DNA of 64,000 nt. Origin: Subsaximicrobium wynnwilliamsii (GTDB lineage: Bacteria > Bacteroidota > Bacteroidia > Flavobacteriales > Flavobacteriaceae). The stretch spans positions 248,001 to 312,000 of the forward strand of contig NZ_VORM01000002.1 in assembly GCF_007997225.1 (NCBI RefSeq), written 5' to 3'. Both the position numbers and the translations under genes were made by a program. Under the pieces are notes generated by a model. That model ran no database searches and had not been told where the DNA came from. It was given only the letters and a program-made list of their open reading frames with translations. This document shows positions 27,767 to 37,232 of the stretch, piece by piece. Each line of letters starts with the position of its first letter. Position 1 is the first letter of the stretch.

Positions 27767-28567
27767 TTATTTAGGTGGTAAAAAATCTTGAGGATTGACA
27801 GTGCCTGTAAAAAAAAGTATGAATACTACCAAAATGCTAGTTCCTATGTATATAATGAAAAAAGCAATCAAAAATAGCAATACTTTAATAGTAAGCTGCT
27901 TGATGCTTAGTTTGAACAATCGTGTCAAGATATAGCAGTGGTAAACAACTATGAATACGTACATCACATTGGCAAATGTGAAGTAATAGTCTGGTGCAAT
28001 TGCTAAAACGGATAAGCCGAAAACTACAGACAGCAACGAATAGACAGACATGCTATATAAATAAACAATAACATGTTCGGTATAATTATAGCTTTTATTG
28101 TAAAACACGATGAGACTTACCAAAGCCGCGACCGGAATTAATAAGGAGAAAAACAATGAGGCATATTCTAAGGATATATCGGTAGAGAGTGCCATGATCT
28201 TTTTGGTGGCTTCATTGTTGGCTGCGTCAATATTGCCTACCAAATCAGTGGCATCCAGATATTTCTTATAGAACTTATTTATTATAAATATGTTCAGTCC
28301 GTTAAGGGTTAAGATGATTCCAAAGAAGCCTATAGGATTTACATAACGATTTCTTGTGCCTTGCACATAGCTATCAATTACTACTTCTGGTTTTTTGAAC
28401 AGATCAATAAAGGTTGACAAAAACTTATTGTCATAATTGAAAAAGGTCTCCCCTACATGCGCGCAAAGGTTTTTAAAGCTAAGTCGTTTTTTTATGACTT
28501 TACCACCGCAGGAGTGGCAGAATTGGCTTGCTTCAGCGAGTGGCAAATAGCAGTTTTTACAATCCAT
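27767..28567 (-). CDS. DUF3667 membrane protein with N-terminal zinc ribbon
   Basis: This 266-residue integral membrane protein opens with a zinc ribbon (CKNCYLPL...FCHSCGGK) at residues 3-22. A short amphipathic region leads to five or so helices in the remaining 180 residues. The LFKKPEVVIDSYVQGTRNRY segment (split as LFKKPEVVID and SYVQGTRNRY) is characteristic of the DUF3667 family. Function unknown. It lies 4 bases downstream of cdaA on the same strand and is probably cotranscribed. Confidence 0.85.
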   Translation of the reverse strand: MDCKNCYLPLAEASQFCHSCGGKVIKKRLSFKNLCAHVGETFFNYDNKFLSTFIDLFKKPEVVIDSYVQGTRNRYVNPIGFFGIILTLNGLNIFIINKFYKKYLDATDLVGNIDAANNEATKKIMALSTDISLEYASLFFSLLIPVAALVSLIVFYNKSYNYTEHVIVYLYSMSVYSLLSVVFGLSVLAIAPDYYFTFANVMYVFIVVYHCYILTRLFKLSIKQLTIKVLLFLIAFFIIYIGTSILVVFILFFTGTVNPQDFLPPK

Positions 28568-28571
28568 TTTC

Positions 28572-29354
28572 CTAAGATAAATCTTTGTTGAGCAAAGTTG
28601 TCAATTCTGAAATGTCTTCAAAAACCACAAATTCACCAGCTTTGATGTAGGAAATCTGTCCGGTTTCTTCACTTACAACTAAGGCGACCGCATCGGTTCT
28701 TTCAGTGATGCCTACTGCTGCACGATGCCGCAAACCAAAACGTTGGGGGATGTTGCGCTCGCTGCTTACAGGAAGGATGACCCGTGTGGCCTTGACCACA
28801 TTGTTCTCAATAATTACGGCGCCATCGTGAAGCGGACTATTTTTAAAGAAGATGCTTTCAATGATGGGCTGGGTCACTTTAATGTTCATTTCATCACCAG
28901 TGCTGGTCAAAAAATCCAGACTGTTGTTGCGTTCCAAGACGATGAGCGCGCCCGTGTGGGATGAGGACATCTTATCGCAGGCCGAAACTATGGCCACAAT
29001 GTCGTTTTCGGTCTCATGTTCTGTTTTTAAAAACGTGATGCGCTCAAACAATTTACTTCTTCCACCCAAATTAGTGGAGCCAACCATGAGTAAGAATTTC
29101 CTTATTTCCGGCTGAAAAACAACAATCAAAGCGATAATACCCACACGGATGAAGCCGTCAAAAATACGATTGAGCATGAACATATTCAGCAAATCGGTTA
29201 GGCGCCAAACCAAATAGATAATGATAATACCAATAAAAATTTTTATCGCAACTGTTCCTTTGATAAGCTTGTAAATATAATAGAGTAGGATGGCAACGAG
29301 AAACACATCGATAAAATCAATGATCCCGAAATCCCAAAATTTGAATTTATCCAA
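28572..29354 (-). CDS. cdaA: Diadenylate cyclase CdaA
   Basis: This 260-residue membrane-anchored enzyme makes the second messenger cyclic di-AMP from two ATP. Three N-terminal transmembrane helices (about 12-32, 38-55, 62-85) precede the DAC domain, with the catalytic DGA motif in NSPLHDGAVII and the RHR motif in GLRHRAAVGITER. Length and layout match CdaA (also called DacA). It is flanked by DUF3667 (downstream) and a lipoprotein and folP (upstream) on the same strand. The folP neighbourhood is typical in Bacteroidota. No phosphodiesterase or c-di-AMP receptor is seen in the window. Confidence 0.95.
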   Translation of the reverse strand: MDKFKFWDFGIIDFIDVFLVAILLYYIYKLIKGTVAIKIFIGIIIIYLVWRLTDLLNMFMLNRIFDGFIRVGIIALIVVFQPEIRKFLLMVGSTNLGGRSKLFERITFLKTEHETENDIVAIVSACDKMSSSHTGALIVLERNNSLDFLTSTGDEMNIKVTQPIIESIFFKNSPLHDGAVIIENNVVKATRVILPVSSERNIPQRFGLRHRAAVGITERTDAVALVVSEETGQISYIKAGEFVVFEDISELTTLLNKDLS

Positions 29355-29389
29355 AGTGCTGGTGTTTTTGTAAATTTAACAAAATAGGG

Positions 29390-30097
29390 TTAATAAATAA
29401 ATTCATTCTGGTCTATCGTGATATAATTGGAATCTGCGGCTGTCAATTGCGATTTCACATGGATGTAGTCCTGAAAACTAAGATTTTTGTCAAACCACAA
29501 TATCAAAATAAATCCCTTGGCATTGATTGCTTCCCTAATGGTAGTAATTTTACTCAATGCATTTTCAATGTCCAAAAGCTCTCCGTTTAAATAGGTATTA
29601 CCGTCTTCTTGGATGTAAATTTTCAAAACGGGCATTTTGCTGGTGATGCTTGGGTTTTTTAGGTAATCTTCCACTCTAAGCTCCAGCTTTGGTATGGGCT
29701 TGGTTTTGAGCTTCTGGATTTTGTAATAGACCTCGGTAAACTCCAAAAACCCTAGGTTTTTGATGCTGGTATCGTTGCAAGTGTAGTAGTTTTTCGCGTT
29801 TTCATTCTTGTGCAGTTCCGCATTGCGTTTTTTATCCTGCATGATTTGAATCTTCGGGATGGCTTGCGAAAGTTTAAGACGCTTATCCACATTGACCAGC
29901 CAATTTGTGGTGCTGATGAGGTTTTTACGGTTGAGCTCCACACTATCTGCTTTGGTTTCATCATAAAACAGGTAGGCAGGAGAGACGTCTAAGACTTCAG
30001 TGATTTTGGCATTTTCAATTTCGGGCAGAAGGATTTTTTTTTCATTTCCGCAGGAAAATAAAACCATGCTAATTAGAACTATGTATATTTTTTTCAT
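29390..30097 (-). CDS. Lipoprotein with weak ExbD-like C-terminus
   Basis: This 235-residue lipoprotein has a clear signal (MKKIYIVLISMVLFSC, lipobox LFSC at about 13-16). The rest has no known enzymatic motif. The segment LKIYIQEDGNTYLNGELLD followed by an alpha-beta pattern recalls the periplasmic part of ExbD/TolR-type proteins, but the resemblance is weak. It sits between folP and cdaA in one minus-strand run and is likely cotranscribed. Confidence 0.65.
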   Translation of the reverse strand: MKKIYIVLISMVLFSCGNEKKILLPEIENAKITEVLDVSPAYLFYDETKADSVELNRKNLISTTNWLVNVDKRLKLSQAIPKIQIMQDKKRNAELHKNENAKNYYTCNDTSIKNLGFLEFTEVYYKIQKLKTKPIPKLELRVEDYLKNPSITSKMPVLKIYIQEDGNTYLNGELLDIENALSKITTIREAINAKGFILILWFDKNLSFQDYIHVKSQLTAADSNYITIDQNEFIY

Positions 30098-30105
30098 TTT
30101 TTTTT

Positions 30106-30154
30106 ACTTAACAACTTAACAACTTAACAACTTAACAACTTAACAACTTAACAA
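30106..30154. repeat. Octamer microsatellite ACTTAACA
   Basis: Six perfect tandem copies of an 8-bp unit lie between folP and the lipoprotein gene, reaching into the stop codon of folP. Confidence 0.85.
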
Positions 30155-30972
30155 TTCAATAACTTTACTAAATGAACACACTCCATCGCTTCCTTGACAT
30201 CATGCACACGAAGAATTTTGGCGCCTTTCTGAAGGGCAATGGTATTGAGAATGCTGGTGCCATTGAGTGCTTTTTCCGCAGTGGTATTTAGACTTTTATA
30301 GATCATCGATTTTCTTGAAACCCCTACCAAAACTGGTAACTCTGCCATTTTGAGCAGTTCGAGTTTGTTGAGCAACTCAAAATTCTGTTCTAAAGTCTTG
30401 GCGAAACCAAAACCAGGATCTAAAATTAGATCGCTAATGCCCAAGTGTCTTGCTTTTGCAATCCGTTCAGAAAAATAAAATACGATTTCCTTAATCAAAT
30501 CCTCGTAATCAGTGAGATTTTTCATGGTTTTTGGAGTGCCTCGCATGTGCATCATGATGTAAGGCACCTTGAGCTTTGCGATGGTTTCCAACATTTGTGC
30601 ATCCAAATGCCCTGCCGAAATATCGTTGATCATACAGGCACCAGCATGAACAGCCTGTTTTGCAACCTCACTTCGGAAGGTGTCCACAGACATCAAAATC
30701 TCAGGAAATTGCTGCTGCAGTAATTCTAATACTGGCAAAAGGCGTTGCAGTTCTTCTGCTTCGGAAACCGTTTCAGCATCAGGTTTGGAACTTTGTGCCC
30801 CAATGTCGATAAACGTGGCGCCTTCCTTCAGCATGAGGGTCACTTGATCTAAGATCGCTTTTTCCGATTTAAAACGACCCCCATCATAAAAGGAATCTGG
30901 TGTAACATTTAAAATGCCCATGACCTTTGGCGTGGTTAGGTCTATGAGTTGGCCTTTGCAATTGATGGTCAT
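30148..30972 (-). CDS. folP: Dihydropteroate synthase
   Basis: This 274-residue cytosolic TIM-barrel enzyme condenses p-aminobenzoate with dihydropterin pyrophosphate in folate synthesis. Family motifs are KVMGILNVTPDSFYDGGRF at the N-end, the IDIGAQSSKP pterin loop, MINDISAG, the LILDPGFGFAKTLEQN segment and VGVSRKSMI. The C-terminal RVHDVKEAM with the conserved His-Asp closes the active site. A -7 box lies upstream at 31004. The last codons abut an octamer microsatellite, so repeat slippage could alter the C-terminus without touching catalytic residues. Confidence 0.96.
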   Translation of the reverse strand: MTINCKGQLIDLTTPKVMGILNVTPDSFYDGGRFKSEKAILDQVTLMLKEGATFIDIGAQSSKPDAETVSEAEELQRLLPVLELLQQQFPEILMSVDTFRSEVAKQAVHAGACMINDISAGHLDAQMLETIAKLKVPYIMMHMRGTPKTMKNLTDYEDLIKEIVFYFSERIAKARHLGISDLILDPGFGFAKTLEQNFELLNKLELLKMAELPVLVGVSRKSMIYKSLNTTAEKALNGTSILNTIALQKGAKILRVHDVKEAMECVHLVKLLNC

Positions 30973-31003
30973 GAGGTGGATTTCGAGTTCAAAGTTTAAA
31001 ATT

Positions 31004-31011
31004 CAAATTTA
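31004..31011 (-). promoter_or_regulatory. -7 promoter box for folP
   Basis: TAAATTTG on the minus strand fits TAnnTTTG, 31 bases before the folP start. Confidence 0.5.
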
Positions 31012-31136
31012 TAGCTATTTACTAAAATTAAGTTCAGTTCAGGATAAAAATTAGTATAACCTTCATTTAATCCTACTTTGTAGTGATGAAATTAAGAACT
31101 AATGGATTTTCAATCAAAAAACCGTGGGAAATCAAT

Positions 31137-31228
31137 AACCTCGGGGCAAGCCTACAGGATATGGGTTGAAAGATGTTTTTTGTACTTCGAGGCAAGCCTC
31201 GGGGGAGAAAACCCTCTGCAGGGATTTG
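31137..31228 (+). repeat. Dispersed repeat family, copy B
   Basis: Landmarks CCTCGGGGCAAGCCT, GGTTGAAAGAT, TTTGTACTTCGAGG, CAAGCCTCGGG and CCCTCTGCAGGGATTTG are present. It occupies the gap between folP and DUF1599 (30973-31401), where I see no gene. An open frame on the minus strand here is translated repeat. Confidence 0.85.
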
Positions 31229-31401
31229 TAGGTCTTAAACATCCAATGGTTTAAAATTATTGAAAATTGGGAACTCAAGGGATGTGATTCAATAGTTGTC
31301 AAGTTCTTATTAAATTTGGCGGTATCTCTGTAAAACTTTAAACCCTGAACTTTGAACTCTGAACTATTTAGGCGAAATTTACGCAAAATTAAAAATGTTC
31401 C

Positions 31402-31953
31402 ATGAAGGATACCTCGAAGCAGTACGACGCAGTGATTGCGAAATGCAGAAGTCTTTTTGTAAATAAAATGGCCGATTATGGCAGTGCTTGGCGTATTTTG
31501 CGATTGCCAAGTTTAACCGATCAAATTTTTATCAAGGCGCAACGCATAAGAGGTTTACAACAAAATGAGGTTCGCAAGGTCGACGAAGATGAAGTGAGCG
31601 AATTTATTGGCATCATCAATTATAGCACCATGGCTTTGATTCAATTGGACAAAGGAGTTGTAGAGCAACCTGACCTTGACTTAGCGGAAGCCGAGCAATT
31701 ATACGATCAAAAAATTGCCATTGCCAAACAACTGATGCTTGATAAAAACCACGATTACGGAGAGGCCTGGCGCGACATGCGTGTTAGCAGCCTAACCGAT
31801 TTGATCTTGCAGAAATTGTTGCGCGTGAAGCAAATAGAGAACAATGCAGGCAAGACAATTGTTAGCGAAGGGATTGAAGCCAATTATCAGGACATGATTA
31901 ATTATGCAGCGTTTGCGTTGATTCATCTAAACCAAGATGGCGAAATCGCATAA
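31402..31953 (+). CDS. DUF1599 protein with two internal repeats
   Basis: This 183-residue protein consists of two copies of the DUF1599 unit (about residues 6-88 and 98-180). Each has the pattern CRSLFVNKMADYGSAWRILR or LMLDKNHDYGEAWRDMR, then SLTDLI, a KxxRxxQ helix and a final INYxxxALIxL. DUF1599 is related to nucleotide-modification-associated domains, but no function is established. It lies just upstream of the BT_3928 gene on the same strand, a common pairing in this group. Confidence 0.88.
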   Translation: MKDTSKQYDAVIAKCRSLFVNKMADYGSAWRILRLPSLTDQIFIKAQRIRGLQQNEVRKVDEDEVSEFIGIINYSTMALIQLDKGVVEQPDLDLAEAEQLYDQKIAIAKQLMLDKNHDYGEAWRDMRVSSLTDLILQKLLRVKQIENNAGKTIVSEGIEANYQDMINYAAFALIHLNQDGEIA

Positions 31954-32015
31954 ATTCCAGAATACAAATATCAAATTGAAATTTGCTTTAATCCATTCAG
32001 CATAAAAAAAGAATA

Positions 32016-33110
32016 ATGAGAATAATTGTCAACATTTGCAGAATCTTAGTAGGAGCCCTCTTCATTTTTTCAGGTTTTATTAAACTGAATGATCCGCTTG
32101 GCTTTTCATATAAACTTGAGGAATATTTTAGCTACGATGTGTTGAATCTTCCTTTTCTAATGCCTTATGCATTGGGGTTGGCCATATTTGTAGTGGTTTT
32201 TGAAGTCGTATTGGGCGTGTTTTTGCTCATTGGTTATAAGCCCAAATTCACTGTGTTTAGCCTTTTGGCGATGATCGTCTTTTTTACATTCTTGACGTTT
32301 TATGCAGCTTATTTCGAAAAAGTCAAAGACTGCGGTTGTTTTGGGGATTTTCTAAAACTCACTCCCTGGGAATCATTTACTAAGGACCTCATCTTGTTGA
32401 CACTCATTATTGTCTTGGTAATTGGCAGGCGTTTCATCAAACCCGTATTTAGTAGATTTGGCTTGACCGTTGCGGCATTGCTGAGCTTTATAGCCTGTTT
32501 GGGTTTTGGTTATTATGTATTGATGCACCTTCCTGCTTTAGATTTTAGACCTTATAAAGTAGGGGACAATCTTCTGGAAAACATGGAATTGCCAGAAGAT
32601 GCACAAATGGCAATTTCAGATTATACATGGCATTATACGGAAGGAGGGGAGGAGAAAACCTTGACCGATCGTGGGCGCGGGCCAAAATCTTACGATAAAA
32701 TAATTAGTGTTGATACCAAAGTGATCCAAGAGGCCGATGTGCCTAAAATTCAAGATTTTTCCATTGAATCTGAAGATGAGGATTTGACTGAAGCATTTTT
32801 AAATAAAGACAAATTGGTAATCGTAGTGGCCTATAGCTTGGAAAAAGCAGAAACTGCTGGTTGGAAAGATATAAAAGTCAAAACCGACGAGCTGAAGAAA
32901 AAAGGCTTTACTGTGATTGGAATGACCGCTTCTGGGGATGATAAAAAACAGGAGATTAGCGAGGCCTATGATTTGGATTTTGAGTTTTATCTGTGTGATG
33001 AAAAAGTGCTGAAAACAATTGTGCGCTCTAATCCAGGACTTGTTGTTCTCAAAAAGGGAACCGTGATTCAAAAGGTGCATTGGAATGATATCGACGATTT
33101 GGAATACTAA
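32016..33110 (+). CDS. BT_3928 family protein (DoxX/MauE-like membrane domain plus thioredoxin-like domain)
   Basis: This 364-residue inner-membrane protein has four N-terminal helices (residues 1-145) of DoxX/MauE type with the signature ILVGALFIFSGFIKLNDPLG. A conserved CGCFGD motif (about residues 106-111) resembles the MauE-like redox pair. A further helix near 150-172 leads to a soluble C-terminal region with thioredoxin-like folding pattern, but without a CxxC active site. It may handle electrons or disulfides across the membrane, though this is inference. Confidence 0.85.
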   Translation: MRIIVNICRILVGALFIFSGFIKLNDPLGFSYKLEEYFSYDVLNLPFLMPYALGLAIFVVVFEVVLGVFLLIGYKPKFTVFSLLAMIVFFTFLTFYAAYFEKVKDCGCFGDFLKLTPWESFTKDLILLTLIIVLVIGRRFIKPVFSRFGLTVAALLSFIACLGFGYYVLMHLPALDFRPYKVGDNLLENMELPEDAQMAISDYTWHYTEGGEEKTLTDRGRGPKSYDKIISVDTKVIQEADVPKIQDFSIESEDEDLTEAFLNKDKLVIVVAYSLEKAETAGWKDIKVKTDELKKKGFTVIGMTASGDDKKQEISEAYDLDFEFYLCDEKVLKTIVRSNPGLVVLKKGTVIQKVHWNDIDDLEY

Positions 33111-33521
33111 GCACCACGCATTATAATTTGCAATGGATGCCAATAAACAGTTCCAAATTAAATGAAAACGAAGCTCGTCATTGAGAATCTCAAATTGAAA
33201 TCTGTTAAGCGGTTTAGAGTTCCTTGACTTATATCGGCCTCGAAAGTGGCTTGCTGAAACAATTCATCCTAAATGAGATCTGAGATGTTTAGCTGAAGCA
33301 TTGGTTGCTTTTGTGAAAATCAATGGCAAATTGAAAGTCGGTAAGACGCCTTTCATACATAAGTGCAGAGGAGATCAAGACCATTGAATCTGAATCAAGA
33401 CGTTTTAAAAAGGAATCTGTCGCATTTGAAACTCATAAACGGGATCCGCTCAAAATCACAGACAAAAATGAATCTATAGTACCGATACCATTTTTTATCT
33501 TAACAACAAACAACAAACCAA
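33111..33521. other. Intergenic stretch without a recognised gene
   Basis: About 410 bases. All frames are short and broken, and no promoter box or hairpin stands out. It could be decayed coding sequence, but I recognise no family. Confidence 0.5.
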
Positions 33522-34598
33522 CTGCTAAACTACCTCCTAAATAAAATCTTTTACGCCTTACTTACCTTATTTGGTGTGGTTACTGTGATATTTTTTTTAT
33601 TCAACGTTTTGCCCGGCGATCCCGCGCAAATGATGTTGGGACAAAATGAGGACAGTGATCAAATTGCTGCCGTAAAAGCGAAGTATGGCTTTGACAAACC
33701 ACTTTCCACACAGTATTTTTATTATTTGAACGATTTGTCTCCTATTTCGTTTCATTCCACCAAAACAAGTGATTACACGTATTTGGCAGAAGGTAAATAT
33801 TCAGCAATAACATTGTTCACCATTGGAGAACATACCACTGTAATCAAATTTCCTTACTTACGCGAAAGTTTCACAAAGCAAGGAAAAAAGGTGTCTGAGG
33901 TAATTGCTGAAACCTTGCCCAATACGGCGATTTTGGCGGTTTCGGCCATTTGCATCGCCATTATTCTGGGCGTGATCTTGGGGATAGTATCTGCATTGTT
34001 CAAAGACCAATGGTTGGATAAGACCATACAGGTGTTCAGTACATTGGGTATGAGTGTGCCCTCGTTTTTTAGCGCGATTCTCTTTGCCTGGTTTTTTGGG
34101 TTTGTCTTGCACAAATACACCAACCTCGAAATGACAGGAAGTCTCTACGAACTCGATGATTTTGGCGAAAAGATGCAGCTCCAATTAAAAAATCTAATTC
34201 TACCAGCAGTGGTCCTGGGCATTCGTCCCTTGGCAGTAGTGATCCAATTGATGCGTAATTCTTTGTTGGAAGTTTTCAATCAAGATTACATTAGAACTGC
34301 AAGGGCTAAAGGGTTGAGTGAAATTCAAATCATTAGAAGACACGCCGTGAAAAACGCATTGAATCCTGTGGTTACAGCCATTTCCGGCTGGTTCGCTTCC
34401 ATGCTGGCAGGAGCGGTTTTTGTAGAATACATTTTCGGTTGGAATGGCCTCGGTAAAGAAATCGTGAATGCCTTAAATACGCTGGATTTACCAGTGATTA
34501 TGGGTGCAGTTTTGGTTATTGCATTGCTTTTCATAATCATCAATATTTTTGTGGATGTCATTTATGGCTGGTTGGACCCGAAGGTTAAACTTGAATGA
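33522..34598 (+). CDS. DppB-type ABC transporter permease, apparent CTG start
   Basis: This inner-membrane permease belongs to the dipeptide/oligopeptide/nickel transport family. The first transmembrane helix is in-frame from CTG at 33522 (LLNYLLNKIFYALLTLF), directly continuous with GVVTVIFFLFNVLPGDPAQ. The EAA loop is NQDYIRTARAKGLSEIQII. Six helices are visible, with an insert of about 60 residues (60-115) typical of Bacteroidota members. Between the in-frame stop at 33501 and GTG at 33576 there is no ATG, GTG or TTG. Starting at GTG would remove half of the first helix, so CTG (or another non-canonical codon) is the best candidate. No partner permease or ATPase gene is adjacent. Confidence 0.75.
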   Translation: MLNYLLNKIFYALLTLFGVVTVIFFLFNVLPGDPAQMMLGQNEDSDQIAAVKAKYGFDKPLSTQYFYYLNDLSPISFHSTKTSDYTYLAEGKYSAITLFTIGEHTTVIKFPYLRESFTKQGKKVSEVIAETLPNTAILAVSAICIAIILGVILGIVSALFKDQWLDKTIQVFSTLGMSVPSFFSAILFAWFFGFVLHKYTNLEMTGSLYELDDFGEKMQLQLKNLILPAVVLGIRPLAVVIQLMRNSLLEVFNQDYIRTARAKGLSEIQIIRRHAVKNALNPVVTAISGWFASMLAGAVFVEYIFGWNGLGKEIVNALNTLDLPVIMGAVLVIALLFIIINIFVDVIYGWLDPKVKLE

Positions 34599-35241
34599 CT
34601 TGTCTCAGTCCCAGTTTTCAGTCGCAGTCTCAGTCGTGATTGAATTGTTTCTTCGCGTGCAAATTAGTCAGACAACTTTGCGCCTTTTAGGCTTCGTTAG
34701 AATACACAGCCAGCAACAACAAGCAACACTCCGATATAAAAATAATCCTTAGCCTGTGCTTCTGTATAAATATTTCCATGTACCAAAGTCCATGTTCATA
34801 GCACCCATTCTTCCGAAGCATCCTTAGGTCAGAATTTTTGTCAATTCCGAAGTGGAAAAGCTTACTTTCATAGAGCTCATAAAATGACATGAGGATAAAA
34901 AAGGCTAGCCGAATCTCAAAACATTGCAGACAGAAACTCCAGAAATCGCCTTTTTGTTTTTATCTTTGAATAAGACACGGCAAATTTGTTGACGCAGCAG
35001 CATGAACTATAGGTTTATGCTCTGTGTTATTTCAAAATATGGGTTTTTAATTTACTTGGCGATAGCGCTTCTTTCAATATTTTGAACAAGCGATTCAGCG
35101 ACTAAAATGCTGTCAAAATTTTAGAATCTCAATTCAATAGATTTAAGATCAACTAATTTCGACAAGACTTTGAAGGCCTTGTCATTATAAATAAAATTAA
35201 AGTTTAACTAAAACATACCACGCTCAAGACGTGGCACAGCG
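34599..35241. other. Intergenic stretch upstream of tpiA
   Basis: About 640 bases without a credible gene. A short minus-strand frame at 34687-34890 has protein-unlike composition. Near tpiA there are two hairpins: GACAAG/CTTGTC (35161-35183) and CCACG/CGTGG (35218-35234). The second ends 7 bases before the tpiA ATG and could mask the ribosome site. Confidence 0.45.
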
Positions 35242-35991
35242 ATGAGAAAACACATAGTAGCAGGCAACTGGAAAATGAACAACGATCTAGCGGAAACAGA
35301 AACTTTACTTTCCGATTTGAAAAAACAATCCAAAACCTCAAATGCCGAGGTCATGATTTCTCCAGCATTCACAAATCTTTGGCATGCTTTTCAGTCCACT
35401 CGAGAGGATGATATTGAGGTCATCGCCCAAAACATGCACTTTGCTGAAAACGGGGCTTATACAGGCGAGGTTAGCGCCAGCATGCTCAAAAGCATTGGTG
35501 TTAAGACGGTGATTTTAGGTCACAGTGAACGTCGCGCTTATTATAATGAAACCGACGCATCTTTGGCAAAAAAAGTAGATGCAGCTTTAGCAAACGAGTT
35601 GCGCGTCATTTTCTGTTTTGGAGAGGAATTGAAAGATAGAAAGGCTGGAGATCAAGAAAAAATCGTTGCAAGCCAGATCAAGAATGCGCTATTTCATTTG
35701 GATGCAGCCGCTTTTAAGAACATCGTTTTGGCCTACGAGCCTGTTTGGGCCATCGGTACTGGAGAAACTGCAAGCCCAGAGCAAGCGCAAGACATGCACG
35801 CGTTTATTAGAAAAACTTTAGACGGTAAATATGGTGTCAACGTGGCCAATACCATGAGTATTCTTTATGGCGGAAGCGTAAAACCTGCAAACGCAAGAGA
35901 GATTTTCTCCAAACCCGACGTTGACGGCGGATTGATTGGGGGCGCATCCCTCAAGGCAGAAGATTTCTACGCGATTGTGAATGCTTTTTAA
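35242..35991 (+). CDS. tpiA: Triosephosphate isomerase
   Basis: This 249-residue cytosolic TIM-barrel glycolytic enzyme interconverts dihydroxyacetone phosphate and glyceraldehyde 3-phosphate. Catalytic residues are visible: Asn-Lys in AGNWKMN (N-end), His in LGHSERRAYY, Glu in LAYEPVWAIGTG, and the phosphate-binding ILYGGSVKP and GLIGGASL segments. Length is standard. A hairpin lies directly upstream of the start. Confidence 0.98.
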   Translation: MRKHIVAGNWKMNNDLAETETLLSDLKKQSKTSNAEVMISPAFTNLWHAFQSTREDDIEVIAQNMHFAENGAYTGEVSASMLKSIGVKTVILGHSERRAYYNETDASLAKKVDAALANELRVIFCFGEELKDRKAGDQEKIVASQIKNALFHLDAAAFKNIVLAYEPVWAIGTGETASPEQAQDMHAFIRKTLDGKYGVNVANTMSILYGGSVKPANAREIFSKPDVDGGLIGGASLKAEDFYAIVNAF

Positions 35992-36011
35992 GAGAACAAG
36001 ATCGTTTTAGA

Positions 36012-37214
36012 TTAAATTCCTATTTCAACCTGAAAGCGTAAATACCAGTTTTCAGCATGGGTAGTATCAAAATAGTTGAGGTCAGTTCTTGTGACTTCCG
36101 CTTGCAGTTTGAGAGCATGTTCCCAGATGTATTTGGTAACTCCCAATGTGTACTGATTGGCTTGAGGTGTTAAACTTGCAATTTTAGCATTGGGTGTTTG
36201 ATGTGAAAATCGACCAATCACTTCATAGTTGTTTTCAAATAGATAGCTTAACTGCGTATCAAACCCGTCGCCAACATAAGCGTATTCGAGATTGTTGCTA
36301 TCGTTTGGATTGATTGTGATGGGGTCATCAGCCATCCGTTTCATATAAGCCGCTTGAAAGGCCCAGCCATCATATTTGACGACCGTATCAACAAACAAGG
36401 ATTTCAAATCCCGTCTCTCAAATAGTTCGTTTCCCAGTGTTCCTTGGTTTCGTCTTGCTTTCTCGTTGTAATGATACACTCCAGAAATCATGATTTTAGG
36501 CCTGTCTTCGCGCTTTAAATCACCTTCAAAAAATGTTCCGTTGCTTTGAAAAGAGCCAAGAGGGAACAGTTCCAGTTTACCTGTAAATGCCAAACCATTA
36601 TCGGGTTCTCTGGTCCAGTTTCGCCCTTCTCCAGTGCTGATCGCTGTTTTGACATTGTATGAAAATTTAGTTTCCAACTCGTTCAGATAGTAAATTTGTA
36701 GACCAAAATCACGATCAATATTGAAACGTGCATTATTGATACTTCTGTCGGTTAATTGTAATGCGCCAGAAGAGTTGATACGCTGTCTGTTTCCAGGTAA
36801 TTTTGTTTGACCAAACCCAATGTTCCAATGTTTGTTTGGCCGGTAAAAAACGACTGCATCTCTAATGATATTTATGTTCTCTCCATTTTCAATTGCGCCA
36901 ACATCTCCAGGTGAAAATGACAATTGGATCACGTAAATTATTTTTGGGTCACCAACATAACCATCAAATCGCAATCGCAAGCGTCTTATCAAAGCTTCAT
37001 AAGCTGGGTCCTCATCATCATTGCGGAGGTAAGTAACCCTGTTTTGCATCCTAAAGCGAATATTAAGTTGAAAAATACTGTCGGCTGATGTAATTCCTAA
37101 GCCTTTTCCATAATTGTAATAGGGAAGTGCCGAAAGTTTTATATCGTTATTATCCTGTGCTTTTACAGAAGAAAAAACGAGTAATACCATTAAACAAAAA
37201 AACAGATTTTTCAT
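36012..37214 (-). CDS. Outer-membrane porin (OprO/OprP-like)
   Basis: This beta-barrel protein of 400 residues has a signal peptide (MKNLFFCLMVLLVFSSVKA). It shows family segments of phosphate-selective-type porins: FRMQNRVTYLRNDD, RRLRLRFDGYVGDPKIIYV, and WNIGFGQTKLPGNRQRINSS. It should form a channel for anions or other small solutes. Anion selectivity is family knowledge, not shown here. The start at 37214 is preferred over an in-frame codon at 37235 because it opens the signal peptide and lies downstream of the -7 box at 37233. Convergent with tpiA, divergent from prmA. Confidence 0.88.
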   Translation of the reverse strand: MKNLFFCLMVLLVFSSVKAQDNNDIKLSALPYYNYGKGLGITSADSIFQLNIRFRMQNRVTYLRNDDEDPAYEALIRRLRLRFDGYVGDPKIIYVIQLSFSPGDVGAIENGENINIIRDAVVFYRPNKHWNIGFGQTKLPGNRQRINSSGALQLTDRSINNARFNIDRDFGLQIYYLNELETKFSYNVKTAISTGEGRNWTREPDNGLAFTGKLELFPLGSFQSNGTFFEGDLKREDRPKIMISGVYHYNEKARRNQGTLGNELFERRDLKSLFVDTVVKYDGWAFQAAYMKRMADDPITINPNDSNNLEYAYVGDGFDTQLSYLFENNYEVIGRFSHQTPNAKIASLTPQANQYTLGVTKYIWEHALKLQAEVTRTDLNYFDTTHAENWYLRFQVEIGI

Positions 37215-37232
37215 AAAATTTTTTATTGGCCG

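Noticed and set aside
31132-31386. Minus-strand open frame of 84 codons
   Set aside because: Most of it is translation of dispersed repeat copy B and flanking low-complexity sequence.
34687-34890. Minus-strand open frame of 67 codons upstream of tpiA
   Set aside because: No start context, no motif and unusual residue composition. Likely chance.
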